DNA of 33,552 nt from Linderina pennispora (GCF_002104995.1 NW_024468355.1:1-33552), one strand, 5' to 3'; positions 1 to 10,711 are shown, counted from the stretch's first letter. The notes: generated by a model not told the origin, from the sequence alone. A program made the numbers and translations.

Positions 1-263
1 TGTTTGGGGATATGTGGATCTTCTGCGATATATATGTTGCAGGAGTGACGTGCATGAGAGGTGGAGCAAGTTCCGCTTGGCATTTCTACTAAACAGGTTT
101 CATGCTGGACATACACAGGCAGGTGCGGTAATCCCTTTTCTTCACCATAGCTCCGAGTTCTCAGCGGCAGTTGGGTTAGTTGCCCGCTATGTATCTTTCC
201 TCTGCTGCCGCCAAATACTACTCCGCTCATACTTCTAAACCTCTATTGCTATTATCTCACATT

Positions 264-1966
264 ATGCTCTCGCGCTTTCAAAAGTCGTGGGGTCGTAGCA
301 GGGCCATTCCAAGGTTGCCTGGCAGAGTATTGGTCATGATTATCGAATATGCTGCCGAGGTCAAGCGTCGATCCAGACCGTCTGGAACCGCCAGCCTTGG
401 CCGTCTCCCGAATCAGCTATTGCCGTTCATGGCTGTCTGCAGCTACTGGCGTACCACTATCTGCCCCCTCTATTACTACGAAGCGTTTATCTCGATACCA
501 ATCCCTGAAGCAGCCAGCCGAATCTCTGCAGTCCCAGCACAGGATATGCTGCAGATTGTGCGCTTCGGCTTTGACCGTATTGTGAAGCGCCTAGTGCTAC
601 TACTTTCCCGAGATTTGTTTGCTGGCCCTGAAATGCTAACTATGCTAGGGCTGCGTCTGCCGGCAAACCGACTACCAAGTGTTACGGAATATAGTCGTGG
701 ATTTTAGTGGCCCGGGTTGGAATTCGGCCTTTTCTGCAAAAGCACATGTCCGTGCCATCCGCGATATCTGCGATATTCTCAATACCGCCATGCCGAATGC
801 TAGATACGTGGCGTTTACATCTCAGGACCGCGTCTACGCCGGGCTGATTCAGGATGTGTTGAGCTGACTAACAGGCTAGTTAGGGCAAGACATCTCTGAC
901 ATGTCTATTCCGATGAAGGTACCCTTTAACTCAGCACAGCCGGCGCCCACCAACCTGACACACATAGCAGTAACTAGAAGCACACCATGGACCTATGCGA
1001 TAGTTTCTGTCATTCGCTTCAACTCCCTCTCCCTAGTGGATCTGCAACTGGAAAATATCGACCTGTGCCATTTCAGGCAGCTGCTTGTAACAAGCCAAAA
1101 AAGCTGCTGTTATCTTTAAGCAGCTCCGCCGACTCGGAAATTTCACTCAGGAAGCCTGAAGATGGACCACGACCAGTGCTTGATCACAACGCCTTTCCGT
1201 CGATTACCCACATATGCAGTACAGGGTGGATCCGTTGGGTGACGACTCGATCTTGCGCTGCAATCCTGAGAAACTAGAGGTACTGAGGATGTCCATTGAT
1301 GCGCCATTATTCGAGATACTAGTAAGGAGAGAAGCACTTGTCCACAGCAAGTACCCCTGTTTACGGATGGTCGACATATACTGTACGTTTGAGCTGCGTC
1401 ATTTGCATAGGAGCTTTCCACTGGGCTTCGTTTATGACAGAATCAGCGACCTTTCCACCTGCGCATCAAGCCTCCGGTTAATGATGGAAGCCATTAACTC
1501 ACAGTCCGCAATCAACCTTACCCATCCCAGCTCTACCATCCGCGACCTGTGTCTACCATGGTTGCAACTAGATCTCGAGATGCTCATACGCCTAGGATGG
1601 AGGTTTCCGAACCTGTCTTCCCTCGAGATATCGCTTGTTTGCGACTTTGATGGAGTAAGCAATGCTGAGCCAAGGGAAAGGGATATCAGACGGATTCAGC
1701 GTGAAGCAAGGATTGGAAACAGGCTAGTTGCACTTGGAGTACATGTCAACAGCTTGTCTGACCCAAAGCGCATCAGTGAGTACACAATTTTGCTGGCATC
1801 ACTAGTACCAACGCTGCGCGAGGTATTCCTTTGGCCACCAAAGCAATATAATGCGTTTGCTCTACATGACAACCTTGCAAAGGCACGCAAACGATCAGTT
1901 TACAAGGACTTTTCACATATGAAGACGCTGAGGGTCAATGTCAAGAACACACGTCCCTACCTTTAG
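264..1966 (+). pseudogene. Decayed F-box/LRR-like family gene, frameshifted
   Basis: Protein-like segments run in order through changing frames. The first, 264-707, has an F-box-like stretch (LPNQLLPFMAVCSYWR followed by PLYYYEAF). It is followed by 679-867 (NIVVDFSGPGWN), 901-1119 (LVDLQLENIDL), a short piece near 1180-1215 (HNAFPSITHI), another near 1230-1250 (VQGGSVG), and a long open tail to 1966. The tail is leucine-rich and contains LEVLRMSIDAPLFEIL, YPCLRMVDIY and YTILLASLVPTLREVFL. From memory this pattern matches a family expanded in Coemansia, with an F-box-like N-terminus and irregular leucine-rich repeats, possibly ubiquitin-ligase adaptors; that identification is recall, not a search. 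At least three frame changes are needed, two of them within about 60 bp around 1210-1250, and no splice signals explain them. A true pseudogene is more likely than one sequencing error, but the latter is possible for the break near 680 (GTTACGG). Confidence 0.6.
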
Positions 1967-3118
1967 CCGATTTATTTTATGTGTTGGACATTAGTCGATG
2001 GACTATATGGTTAGTCCCAAATCGGCAAGTCACTGTGTTAGGAAACCCCTGCCTTGACGACTCACCGACTATGTGGCGCTGAGCTCTTTTCTGAAGAACT
2101 CTTCTTTTTCTTCTTTTTACCGGTTTAGCCGCTTAATACTCCTCACTTCTTATTCCAAAACCTCGCGTATAACGCCTCAGTTTACTTTAGTGGGACACAA
2201 TATCGGTGCCCCTAGTACTAGTCTGGGAAAGGTACACGTTATTGTATAGTGCTCTGTCAGAAACTGGCCGTTTGGAGATCATATTCAAATAAAAGAAAGC
2301 TGAGGAAGAGAAACGTGGTAACGTAGCGATGCGAGTCCCGCTTATATATGCGTATTGCTGAGCTCATGCCAATATCAATTACATGGTTGATGCCGATCAC
2401 AACAATGTGTCTTTGCTGTTTTGGTCGTGTCTAGTGTGGTGCTACATATAGTCCGATGACAGCGCATTGTTCACATCTCGTAATGATTTGGCCACTCGGC
2501 AGCCGCTTAGTGTTCGGGAATAGCACGTCATAAACAAGCAGCTCGTAAAATGATACAGCTCTAAAGCTGAATATCCCGCTATCTGTATTACTGACTTCTC
2601 TCGCTCTAAATACTCTGGTGTGAATATCATCTGGACCCTGTCGCTCAACTACCAGATAGAGAACACTCCGTCATGTAACACGGGCTCGCTTCGTATCGCT
2701 CATTTGTGGAATACCATTCCTTTTAGCAGACAAAATCGCAGGAAGGAGGGAGTCTCTTGGCAGAAAACAAAGCAGCGACAGCTAGATCGGTATTCAACGT
2801 TAGAATCCGCGCTCAGGATGTCAAACACCGACCTCTCTTCAACTCACCATAGTCCGGCAATGCAATGTAGACCTCAGTGCACATAGGGAATTGGGACTGA
2901 CAGCTATGCCAAAGCAACAAAATAGTCCAAAATGCCTCGATCAAACGGTGACAAAAGCAACAGGTGTGTATTCGCAATTGCTAACATGAAACCTGTGACA
3001 AAAGACGAATGTAGCTCGCACAGCCTTTAACCGTAGACTCAGTGCAATAGTGTGTGCTAGCTTGAGACAGAAAAATGTATGTATGTTGGAAACAAGGAAA
3101 GAGAAACCCAAGGGAAAA
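1967..3118. other. Intergenic stretch, no gene seen
   Basis: About 1.15 kb lies between the pseudogene and the NDUFV1 stop. The longest open frames here (under 90 codons) have no recognisable motif and no signal or membrane segment. A pyrimidine-rich run sits at 2095-2120. I see no tRNA B-box and no long repeat. It may hold remains of the same decayed locus, but nothing supports a feature. Confidence 0.5.
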
Positions 3119-4627
3119 TTAGAGCGTGGCGATGGTCTGGTCAGGACAGTAGTTGGCGTCCGAGGAGACCTGCGAGCCGATCTTGTAGTCCTTCAGGCGC
3201 TTCTCAACCTCCGGGCGGAAGTGGCGCATCAAACCCTGCACCGGCCAGGCAGCAGCATCAGCCAGAGCGCAGATGGTGTGGCCCTCCATCTCCTTTGTGA
3301 TCTCGAGGATCTGGTCGATCTCGGCGCTGGTCGCCTGGCCGCTGACGAACCGCGACATCATCAGGTCGAGCCACCTCGAGCCCTCGCGGCACGGCGTGCA
3401 CTGGCCACACGACTCGTGGCGGTAGAACGACGACAGGCGCGCAATGGCCTGCACGACATCGGTGCTCTTGTCCATGACGATGACTGCAGCAGTGCCGAGA
3501 CCGGATTGCATGTCGCGCAGGCTGTCAAAGTCCATCACCGCAGTGTCGCACAGGTGCTTGGGCAGCAGAGGCACCGACGAGCCGCCGGGGATGATGGCCA
3601 GGAGGTTGTCCCAGCCGCCGCGCACACCGCCGCAGTGGCGCTCGATCAGCTCGCGCAGAGGAATCGACATCTCCTCCTCGACCGTGCAGGGCTTGTTGAC
3701 GTGGCCCGAGATCGCAAACAGCTTGGTGCCAGAGTTGCGCGGGGCACCGAATCCGGCAAACCACGAGCCACCGCGGCGCAGGATGGTGGGCGCAGCAGCA
3801 ACCGTCTCGACGTTAGTCACCGTGGTCGGGCAGCCAAACAGACCGGTGTCGGCCGGGAATGGCGGCTTCAAGCGGGGCTTGCCCTGCTTGCCCTCCAGCG
3901 ACTCGATCAGGGCCGTCTCCTCGCCGCAAATGTACGCTCCAGCACCACGGTGGACATAGACGTCAAAGTCGTAGCCCGAGCCGCACGCGTTCTTGCCAAT
4001 GAGACCCGCCTTGTACGCCTCGTCGATGGCCTGCTGCAGGTTGGATGCCTCGTTGTAGAACTCTCCACGAATGTAGATGTAGGCAGCGTTGGCAAACATG
4101 GCGCGGCCCGCAATGAGGCAGCCCTCGATCAGCTTGTGCGGGTCATGGCGCATAATCTCGCGGTCCTTGCACGTCCCAGGCTCGCCCTCATCGGCGTTGA
4201 TAACCAGGTAGCGCGGGCGGCCCGGCGACGACTTGCCCATAAAGCTCCACTTCAGACCGGAGGGGAAGCCGGCACCACCACGACCGCGCATGCCGCTGGC
4301 CTTCATCTCGTTGATGATCCAGTCCTCGCCCTTCAGCACAATCTCCTTGGTTTTGTACCAGTCGCCGCGCTTCAGCGCGCCCTTCAGTCCAAAGTCGTGC
4401 TGGCCGTAGAGGTTGGTGAAAATGCGGTCCTGGTCCTTCAGGCCGCCGTACTGCCGTGTGCTGCCACCCTCTGTCGAGTACGAACGAGCGGCGACTCCCG
4501 GACGCGCAAGCTGCTTCGCGACTACAGACAACGACTAGCGTTAGCAATTGCGATTCTGGGCGAGATTCAGTGCCCGACCCGCTGTCGGAATCCGAGACTT
4601 ACCCTTTGCAAGCGTAGGACGCATCAT
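3119..4627 (-). CDS. NDUFV1: NADH:ubiquinone oxidoreductase 51 kDa flavoprotein subunit (complex I)
   Basis: Carries FMN, the NADH site and cluster N3 in the N-module of mitochondrial complex I, so it is the electron entry point. Two exons: 4603-4627 and 3119-4521, joined across an 81-bp intron (4522-4602; GTAAGT donor, TGCTAAC branch, TGTAG acceptor). The first exon adds a short basic start (MMRPTLAK), giving a 475-residue precursor with an Arg/Ala/Ser-rich mitochondrial presequence, close to the family length. Visible motifs are the glycine-rich nucleotide loop GRGGAGFP (about residues 88-95), [17 protein letters not shown], and [16 protein letters not shown]. The 4Fe-4S ligands are Cys380, Cys383 and Cys386 in ESCGQCTPC plus Cys426 in [13 protein letters not shown]. 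The frame is intact and all expected ligands are present. The NDUFS8 gene lies just upstream on the same strand. Identification is firm; the start rests on the splice model. Confidence 0.96.
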
Positions 4628-4866
4628 TTTGTGTTTGTGAATTCGAAAAAAGCGAGGGGCGATAATGTAAAAAAGCAAGCAAGCAGTCTCAATTAAGAGC
4701 CGAATTCAGGCGAGCAAGCGCTCTGGCAGTGGTTATCTCCAAATACCGAGATTGTGATTATCTTTTGTGATCTGAAAAGCCGCCAATTTTCGCCCGCGGA
4801 GTTAAAACAAAAAGGCTCTGTATATTTGAAACTAGTGACAAACGTAGAAAAGATGCGACTTGCGTC

Positions 4867-5640
4867 TTAGCGGTACATGGTCTCCGACCGCAGGTTCTGG
4901 GCAATCTCGGTCTCCCAGCGGTCGCCGTTTGCCAGCAGCTTCTCCTTGTTGTACAGCAGCTCCTCCCTCGTCTCAGTCGTGTTCTCAAAAGTTGGGGCCC
5001 TCGACAATGGCATCGACCGGGCACGCCTCCTGGCACAGGCCGCAGTAGATGCACTTGGTCATGTCAATATCGTAGCGCACAGTCTTGCGCGAGTCATCCT
5101 CACGCGGCTCCGCCTCGATCGTGATGGCCTGTGCTGGGCAGATGGCCTCGCACAGCTTGCACGCAATGCACCGCTCCTCGCCAGACGGGTAGCGGCGCAG
5201 GGCGTGCTCGCCACGGAACCGAGGAGACAGGGGGCCCTTTTCGTTCGGGTAGTGCAGGGTGTAGGGCTCGCGCAGGTACTGCATGAACACGATCCAGGCG
5301 CCACGGAGCAGCTCTGTCATGAAGAAAGTCCTCGCGGAGTAATCAAGGACGGACTGTGTCGCCTCGCGCTCATCCCATGTCTGGTAGGGCAGCTTGAATG
5401 TGGTGTTGGCGGGGGTACGCTGGTGGTGCACGTTCGTCACTGGGTGCGATGCGTAGCTGTGGCGCGACATCATCATGGCTCCGGCATAGCGCTGGGCGGC
5501 TAAAGTTAGGAAGGGGGCGTTGTGTGCAATTAGCAGTCATCCTGCAAGGTGTCGCTCCGGTGCCGAATAGTTCTCTACTTACGAGTAGTACGGGCGAGCG
5601 CAGTGGCAACACGGGCAATGGCAATACGCTGCGGGTACAT
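4867..5640 (-). CDS. NDUFS8: Complex I 23 kDa (TYKY) iron-sulfur subunit, frame broken near the 3' end
   Basis: Holds clusters N6a and N6b in the Q-module of complex I and passes electrons toward the quinone site. Exon 1 is 5583-5640 ([18 protein letters not shown], a clear mitochondrial presequence). An 83-bp intron follows (5500-5582, GTAAGT to TTTAG), then exon 2. Two 4Fe-4S motifs are complete: [12 protein letters not shown] and [12 protein letters not shown]. After ...VEGPNF the frame meets TGA at a T4 run (plus-strand aaaa 4987-4990). Shifting by one base restores a 39-residue tail beginning [18 protein letters not shown] and ending ETMYR at a TAA at 4867-4869, just as the family ends. 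Total would be about 229 residues. The break is either a one-base homopolymer insertion (error or mutation) or a slippage site. All cluster ligands lie before it. Confidence 0.93.
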
Positions 5641-5880
5641 TTTGCAAAGAAAAAGTCTCGATTGGAATATAGAATAGGTTTGAATTGGAGAGGTGCTTTT
5701 CAAAGAGATTCGGGCAGCACCAGCCATGGCCTTTCTGCCTGTTGAGGCTTTTCCGAGATAACCCCACCAATCTCCAGCACTGATAATCTCCAGCTTGATT
5801 AAATACCGCTGATTCCCCTGACACCGCCTTTCTACTAAGAGTACAGACATTTATTTGACGATTCTACAATAGAGCGCTAC

Positions 5881-6234
5881 TTAATACCGCTCGCTAGCAC
5901 TGTTTCCGCTAGCCCTCCTGGCTGCCTGCGGGTACAGGCTCAGCAGCTCCTTGTGGTCCTTTTCGCCCATCTGCTCCTGGCGCCTGATGCACTCGGCATG
6001 CCGCCTCTCGGCCTCCTTGGTGATCTTCGGATCGCGCTCGCCGAGCACCGCCCCGTCAGCGCGCATGTTGACGGTGTCCCGCAGAGCCTTTGGGTAGAGC
6101 TCGCAGCCCTCCGTGTAGGTTGGTGAGCAGGCAAGCAGCTCCTCGGTGGGCGAGGCAGAGGATGCAAAGCTGGCGGCGCGCGCGCGGGTTGAGTTCGGGA
6201 TGTCCTGTGGCGAGATGTTGCTGGAATACGACAT
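5881..6234 (-). CDS. Small unknown protein (117 aa)
   Basis: I do not recognise this protein. The start at 6234 is chosen because the sequence from there (MSYSSNISPQDIPNS) looks like coding sequence and a TATA element sits about 100 bp upstream. The open frame extends further but through unlikely, proline-rich residues. The N-terminal third is Ser/Ala-rich. The middle (TEELLACSPTYTEGCELYPK) has two cysteines seven residues apart. The C-terminal half is charged (ITKEAERRHAECIRRQEQMG) and could form a short helix or coiled coil. There is no signal peptide or membrane segment. Third-position GC is high, as in neighbouring real genes. It lies downstream of TFIIF on the same strand and its 3' end faces the NDUFS8 promoter. 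Function is unknown; existence is likely but not certain. Confidence 0.6.
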   Translation of the reverse strand: MSYSSNISPQDIPNSTRARAASFASSASPTEELLACSPTYTEGCELYPKALRDTVNMRADGAVLGERDPKITKEAERRHAECIRRQEQMGEKDHKELLSLYPQAARRASGNSASERY

Positions 6235-6597
6235 GACAGACAAGAAATTTATGGATAAGGAATTGGGTTTTGGATAAAAGTCGACATGTAAAGACAAGGT
6301 TGACCAAGGCAGTGGCCAGGAGTCCGACTTGGGCTTTATATCGCCCGTCAACGCGCGGCCAGGCCAGTTAAGGGGAGAAGGCTTCAGCAGGCCTCCCACC
6401 CCTATCCTGCGCAATACCGCCTACAGGGTCATCTGCAGAGTGGTGTGACGACAAATCAGTCCACTCTCAGCAACCAGTCATCTCCCGAGCAGCCCACTCC
6501 AGCTTACATGGCATTGCCCTATTATTGGCTGTCAAAAACACCACAGTCACTAGAGGCATCCAGCAGCCACCAGTCCAGAAAGGCGGCGACAGCAGCA
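6235..6597. other. Intergenic stretch: promoter of the small gene and 3' flank of TFIIF
   Basis: Holds the TATA element at 6334-6340 and the short 5' leader of the small gene. The rest, up to the TFIIF stop at 6598, shows no gene. Confidence 0.5.
6334..6340 (-). promoter_or_regulatory. TATA box of the small unknown gene
   Basis: Reads TATAAAG on the minus strand, about 100 bp before the ATG at 6234. It supports the chosen start. Functional use is inferred. Confidence 0.45.
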
Positions 6598-8325
6598 TTA
6601 GCTGCGCTTCTTGAGCGACAAATTCCCATCCTTGAGGATGGCCACGGTCCGGACGATGGTCTGGATGCGCGCCTTGTTCGCCGGGTTCGCCTTCAGCTTG
6701 CTGCGCACCTTGCCGATCAGCGCCTTGGTCGTGGTGACGCCGCTCTTGATCAGCTCGATGACCTCCTTTTCGGTGATCAGATCATCCGACTCGGCGGGCT
6801 TGGGCGCAGTCTTCGTGTGCTTGCGCGACTCATTCGAGTGGCTGTGTGCTGACGGCATCGGCCGCTTGCGCTTCTTGGCCGACGTGCTGTTCGCCATGTC
6901 GCTCTGGCTCTTCTGTAGGACCGCTGCCTTGGGAGCCGCCTCCTTGGCTGGCGCAGCGGCGTTGGCTGGGACAGCGCGCTTGGCATCGGTGGCCACGGCG
7001 TCCTTCTTGTCCTCCTCAGGCTTGGGCTGCTGCTCCTCCTCGTCGCTGTCAATCTCTGACACCGACAGGTACGGGTTCTCCTCGCCGTCAGAGTCGTACG
7101 CGTCGTTCTCCTCACGCTTACGCATCAGCTTCTTCATCTCCTTGCCCGCCGAGCCAAGCTCGCCCTCGTCCTCCTCCTCAACGTCAGAGTCGAGCTCAGA
7201 CTTTTTGTTCTTCTGCTGCTGCTTGTCGGCCTCGTCATCCTCGTTGCCAAATAGGTCGTCGCCCATTTCCTCGTCGTCGGCGAACTCCTCATCAAAGTCG
7301 ACCTCGTCGGCGTCGCCGTGCTTGGTCGGCCTGCGCTTTTTGCGTGCGCCGCCATCATCATCGTCGTCGTCATCGTCAAACTCATCCGCATTGTCATACT
7401 CGACCAGCGTCTTCTTGGTGGGCTTCTCTGCAGGCTCCTCGTCCTCGTCCTCCTCCCCCTGTTGCTTGGTGCGCTTCTTCATCAGCCAGCGGTTCTGTGT
7501 CTCGTTCTTGGCGGCCTTCTTCAGCTCTTCCTCTGCCTCGTCCAGCGTCAGCGTCTGATACTTGAGCTTGGGCGTGAACTTGTACCAGCGGTCCACCGGT
7601 ACCACCTTGAATCCGTCATCCATCAGCACAAACAAGACGTAGTCGGACTTCTGGCCGCCTTCAAGCGTGCCGTTCCAACTCTCCTTCTCGTCATAGTCCT
7701 CGAGCACCCACGGCCGCGCCTCCTCGATATTCAACCGGCGCTGCTCCTCGTCAGCAAAAAACACCTGCTTTGTGCGCTTCTTAAACAGCATCTGCTTGTT
7801 GCGCGTTGCCCCGCCAAACGGCGCAATAATCGACGTGTCGGCTTTGGGCCGGTCCTTGCTTGGATCCACTGGCTCCCCTGCGGCTAGCGCCTGCTCCTCC
7901 TCCTCCTTAATTTCCATCCCAGTCTCCTTTGCGCGCTTCGCCTCCTCCTCTTTGCGCTTCTCCTCAGCTGCTGCCCGCGCCTTCTCGGCCTTGCGGCGAT
8001 AGTACGTGCGGCTCAGGCGCGTCAGCTTCACTGGCTGCGTGAACTTGGTCACGTCCACGGGCTTGGAGGTGAGGAAACGCATCACATTGTGTGTGCGCTC
8101 GTGTGCCGAGGATACAAGCCGGTAGTCGGTGCACGCACGCTTGTCCTCGGGCGGTGCTGCAGCCAGAGGCCGGTCTTCACTCTTGGGCTTGGCCCGGTTG
8201 GGAGGCGGGAGAGGGCGCCGGCGACGCAGGTCGCTGCCAGGCGCTGCCTGGCCCGGACGGAGGCCTGCTGGGCGCAAGAACGACGGAATTGGCTTTCTTT
8301 CCTTCTTCTTAATTCCTGAGCTCAT
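6598..8325 (-). CDS. TFG1: Transcription initiation factor IIF large subunit (RAP74/Tfg1)
   Basis: General transcription factor subunit that binds RNA polymerase II and helps recruit it to the promoter, acting in the nucleus. It is a single exon of 575 residues. The N-terminal half contains the TFIIF dimerisation barrel: RPWVLEDYDEKESWNGTLEG, then SDYVLFVLMDDGFKVVPVDR and WYKFTPKLKYQTLTLDEAEE. The centre is a very acidic and basic low-complexity linker (DDDDDDDDGGARKKRR and similar, about residues 290-470). The C-terminus is a winged-helix-like segment (about 515-575; LITEKEVIELIKSGVTTTKA), as in human RAP74, which binds Fcp1. Length is between the human (517) and yeast (735) proteins. No intron and no frame break. 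Confidence 0.95.
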   Translation of the reverse strand: MSSGIKKKERKPIPSFLRPAGLRPGQAAPGSDLRRRRPLPPPNRAKPKSEDRPLAAAPPEDKRACTDYRLVSSAHERTHNVMRFLTSKPVDVTKFTQPVKLTRLSRTYYRRKAEKARAAAEEKRKEEEAKRAKETGMEIKEEEEQALAAGEPVDPSKDRPKADTSIIAPFGGATRNKQMLFKKRTKQVFFADEEQRRLNIEEARPWVLEDYDEKESWNGTLEGGQKSDYVLFVLMDDGFKVVPVDRWYKFTPKLKYQTLTLDEAEEELKKAAKNETQNRWLMKKRTKQQGEEDEDEEPAEKPTKKTLVEYDNADEFDDDDDDDDGGARKKRRPTKHGDADEVDFDEEFADDEEMGDDLFGNEDDEADKQQQKNKKSELDSDVEEEDEGELGSAGKEMKKLMRKREENDAYDSDGEENPYLSVSEIDSDEEEQQPKPEEDKKDAVATDAKRAVPANAAAPAKEAAPKAAVLQKSQSDMANSTSAKKRKRPMPSAHSHSNESRKHTKTAPKPAESDDLITEKEVIELIKSGVTTTKALIGKVRSKLKANPANKARIQTIVRTVAILKDGNLSLKKRS

Positions 8326-9433
8326 GCGAATGATAATATTATACAGTAAATGAGCCTATGATTTTCTTGAAAAAGGAGAAAGGCAAAATTGGCAGCGCCT
8401 CGATGGTGAGTGGAAGTTGTCGCGGCTCAGGCGAGTCGATGATTCGGTGGCTCCTGTTTTCATAAACCCCGCCTCAAGCCTGTGCCAAATCCAGGAACAG
8501 ATTAGTGAATGGGATTTAGCTAGCACGTCACGTGGCAATTTTAGAGATGGCATGTCTGATACTTGCATGGGGCGGTGCGGCATGTAATGACATGGTGCTA
8601 CGTGTTCTTGGACCTGGTGGTGGCACATGCTGAAGCTGAGTTATCCACGAAATCAGTGTGCGGCCGGCAATATCCCCACCTGTAGGCTGTCCTGCCCGAA
8701 AGACGGACTAATTAAACTACCCGCCACCGCAGACCTAGCGAACCGCACATATCCGAGGCACGCCGGGGATTCATGGGGACCGAAGTTGGGTCACATTCCT
8801 GGCAGCTGAAAATATGCGAGATCGACAGAGCGCCGGTTCAGAGCCGCGTTTTTTGAAGCGTCTTTCAACATGATGCACCTCATCCACTCTAGTGATTGCC
8901 TTAGTAAGCGGGCTCTGTGGTTACAGTAATCAAGCGGCTTCGGAAGACCCGAGGACCGATCTGTCCACTTCTCGGAGGATGCGGTATGCTGTGCAACTGG
9001 GCGCGGCTTGAGTGCCGCCTGATAGACGCTTCTGCGGGGAATAGCACTGGATGAGCGGGATGGGCGGGATGAGCGAGAAATTTGGGGCCAGAAATCTGAT
9101 GCAACGGGACAAAATCTTATAAGAAAAAGTGCGTCACAATTGGACGGGAGGACTTTTCAGCTGCACTGGGTCAATCCTCACAAGAAGGGCGGAGCCGTTC
9201 TCCTAGAAAAATTTTCAGTTTTCCTCCGTCGTGGTCGACGGGTGTTGTGCAGTAGGTTAAAAACCCTCTCGAAACCAGCAGGTCTTATCTGTTTTGCTTC
9301 TCCACCTACTTTTCTGTATACGCACTTTTCTGTTTGCTGCTCCCTCTCCCGTTTTCTTATCTTGTATTACGCATTCAACACGCACCAAGCAGAAACTAAT
9401 TTCTACTCCATATTACACTAAGCAAACAGAAAA
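8326..9433. other. Divergent promoter region between TFIIF and mitoferrin
   Basis: About 1.1 kb with no convincing gene. It separates two divergently transcribed genes. A short 9-bp direct repeat (variants of gggatgagc, three copies) lies at about 9050-9078. A TATA-like CTTATAAG is near 9116-9123, and the last 150 bp before the mitoferrin ATG are C/T-rich, as in a leader. I see no tRNA or known regulatory motif that I would call. Confidence 0.45.
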
Positions 9434-10560
9434 ATGTCGCACCCGAACGAAATCGCCACGCAGCAGAAAATTCGCGCTGCCGAGCCCATCGAATACGACT
9501 ACGAGGAGCTGCCAGAGACGTCCCCGCTGACCATGCACTTGATTGCGGGTGCTGCTGCCGGCATCATGGAGCACTCTGTCATGTACCCGTTCGACATTGT
9601 AAAGGTAGGCTGTCGTTTTAGAGCTGCCCTTGATTCAAAAGCAGCTTCCCGTCGCTAAACCATCCACCTGTATTTGTAGACTCGCATGCAAGTGGTCGGA
9701 TCACCGTCGTCGGTCGTCTACAGCGGCGTCACACACGCAATTAAGATTATTTCTACCACAGAGGGCATGCGTACGCTCTGGAGGGGAGTCATGTCAGTCG
9801 TTCTTGGTGCTGGCCCTGCCCATGCGGTATACTTTGCCACCTACGAACAAACAAAGAAGCTGCTGTCGAACTCGGCTGGCGAAACCACCGCTCTTGCTGC
9901 AGGTAAGGTTTCCACCTCCTTCCCCCCAAAAAAGAAAATACCCGCAGAATTCGTTTTATCCTTGGCATATGCACAGCTCAAATCATTTTTATATCCTGTG
10001 TAGGTGCTGCCGGCGGTGTGGCGACAGTCGTCAGCGATGCCCTGATGAACCCGTTCGACGTGATCAAGCAGCGCATGCAGCTTGTTGGATCGAGCTACCG
10101 CAACATTGCCGACTGCGCAGCGACGGTCATGCGCAAGGAGGGTCTGCGCGCCTTTTACGTTTCCTACCCGACAACGCTTATCATGAATATCCCGTTCCAG
10201 TCGATCCAATTCGGCTGCTACGACCTGTTCCGCAAAACACTCAACCCCAATGGCTCGTACTCGCCCCTGACACACGTTGTCGCTGGTGGCCTGGCGGGCG
10301 CCGTGGCCGCGGCACTGACAACCCCGATCGATTGCTGTAAGACGCTGCTGCAGACGCGCGGCGCGTCGGTTGACCCCGAGGTCAGGAATGCGAGCTCGAT
10401 GATTCAGTCGGCGAAGATTATTTACAAGCAGCAGGGCGTCAACGGGTTCTTCCGCGGCGCTCGCCCCAGAGTCATTGCCAACATGCCTGCCACGGCCATC
10501 AGCTGGACTACATACGAGTACTTCAAGTGGATGATCGCCCGGCGAGACAAGCGCGAGTGA
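9434..10560 (+). CDS. MRS3/4: Mitoferrin, mitochondrial iron carrier (Mrs3/Mrs4 type)
   Basis: Imports Fe2+ across the mitochondrial inner membrane for haem and Fe-S cluster synthesis. Three exons: 9434-9604, 9680-9902 and 10004-10560, with introns of 75 and 101 bp (GTAGGC to TGTAG; GTAAGG to TGTAG), giving 316 residues, the usual carrier length. There are three carrier repeats, each with a PxD-type signature: YPFDIVK (ending at residue 57), MNPFDVIKQRMQ (about 146-157) and TPIDCCKTLLQTRG (about 238-251). These forms, above all MNPFDVIKQRMQ, are typical of Mrs3/4 and SLC25A37 rather than other carriers. Both splice junctions keep the frame. A related carrier with another substrate is possible but less likely. 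Converges on the AlaX gene 151 bp downstream. Confidence 0.93.
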
Positions 10561-10711
10561 AATGAGGAGCACGGATTCAGCATTAAAAAGGAGCATTTTG
10601 AAAGATATGTTGTAGTATATGTGGTATCTTTTGTTGCTGTGTATTGCCATCAGTATCCTCCCCACCCACATAAATGCAGGTGGAGGGGAGGAGTACATAG
10701 CTACGAGAAGC

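Noticed and set aside
3050-4696. A 548-codon open frame on the plus strand opposite NDUFV1
   Set aside because: It is a shadow of the GC-rich third positions of NDUFV1, with no motif, and it runs across the NDUFV1 intron and start.
6611-7565. Plus-strand open frames of 239-315 codons (Ser-rich or Arg/Pro-rich) opposite TFIIF
   Set aside because: Their composition mirrors the acidic and basic linker of TFIIF read backwards; no independent support.
8830-8850. ggttcagagcc as a tRNA B-box
   Set aside because: Does not fit GGTTCRANNCC, and no A-box or cloverleaf stems are visible around it.
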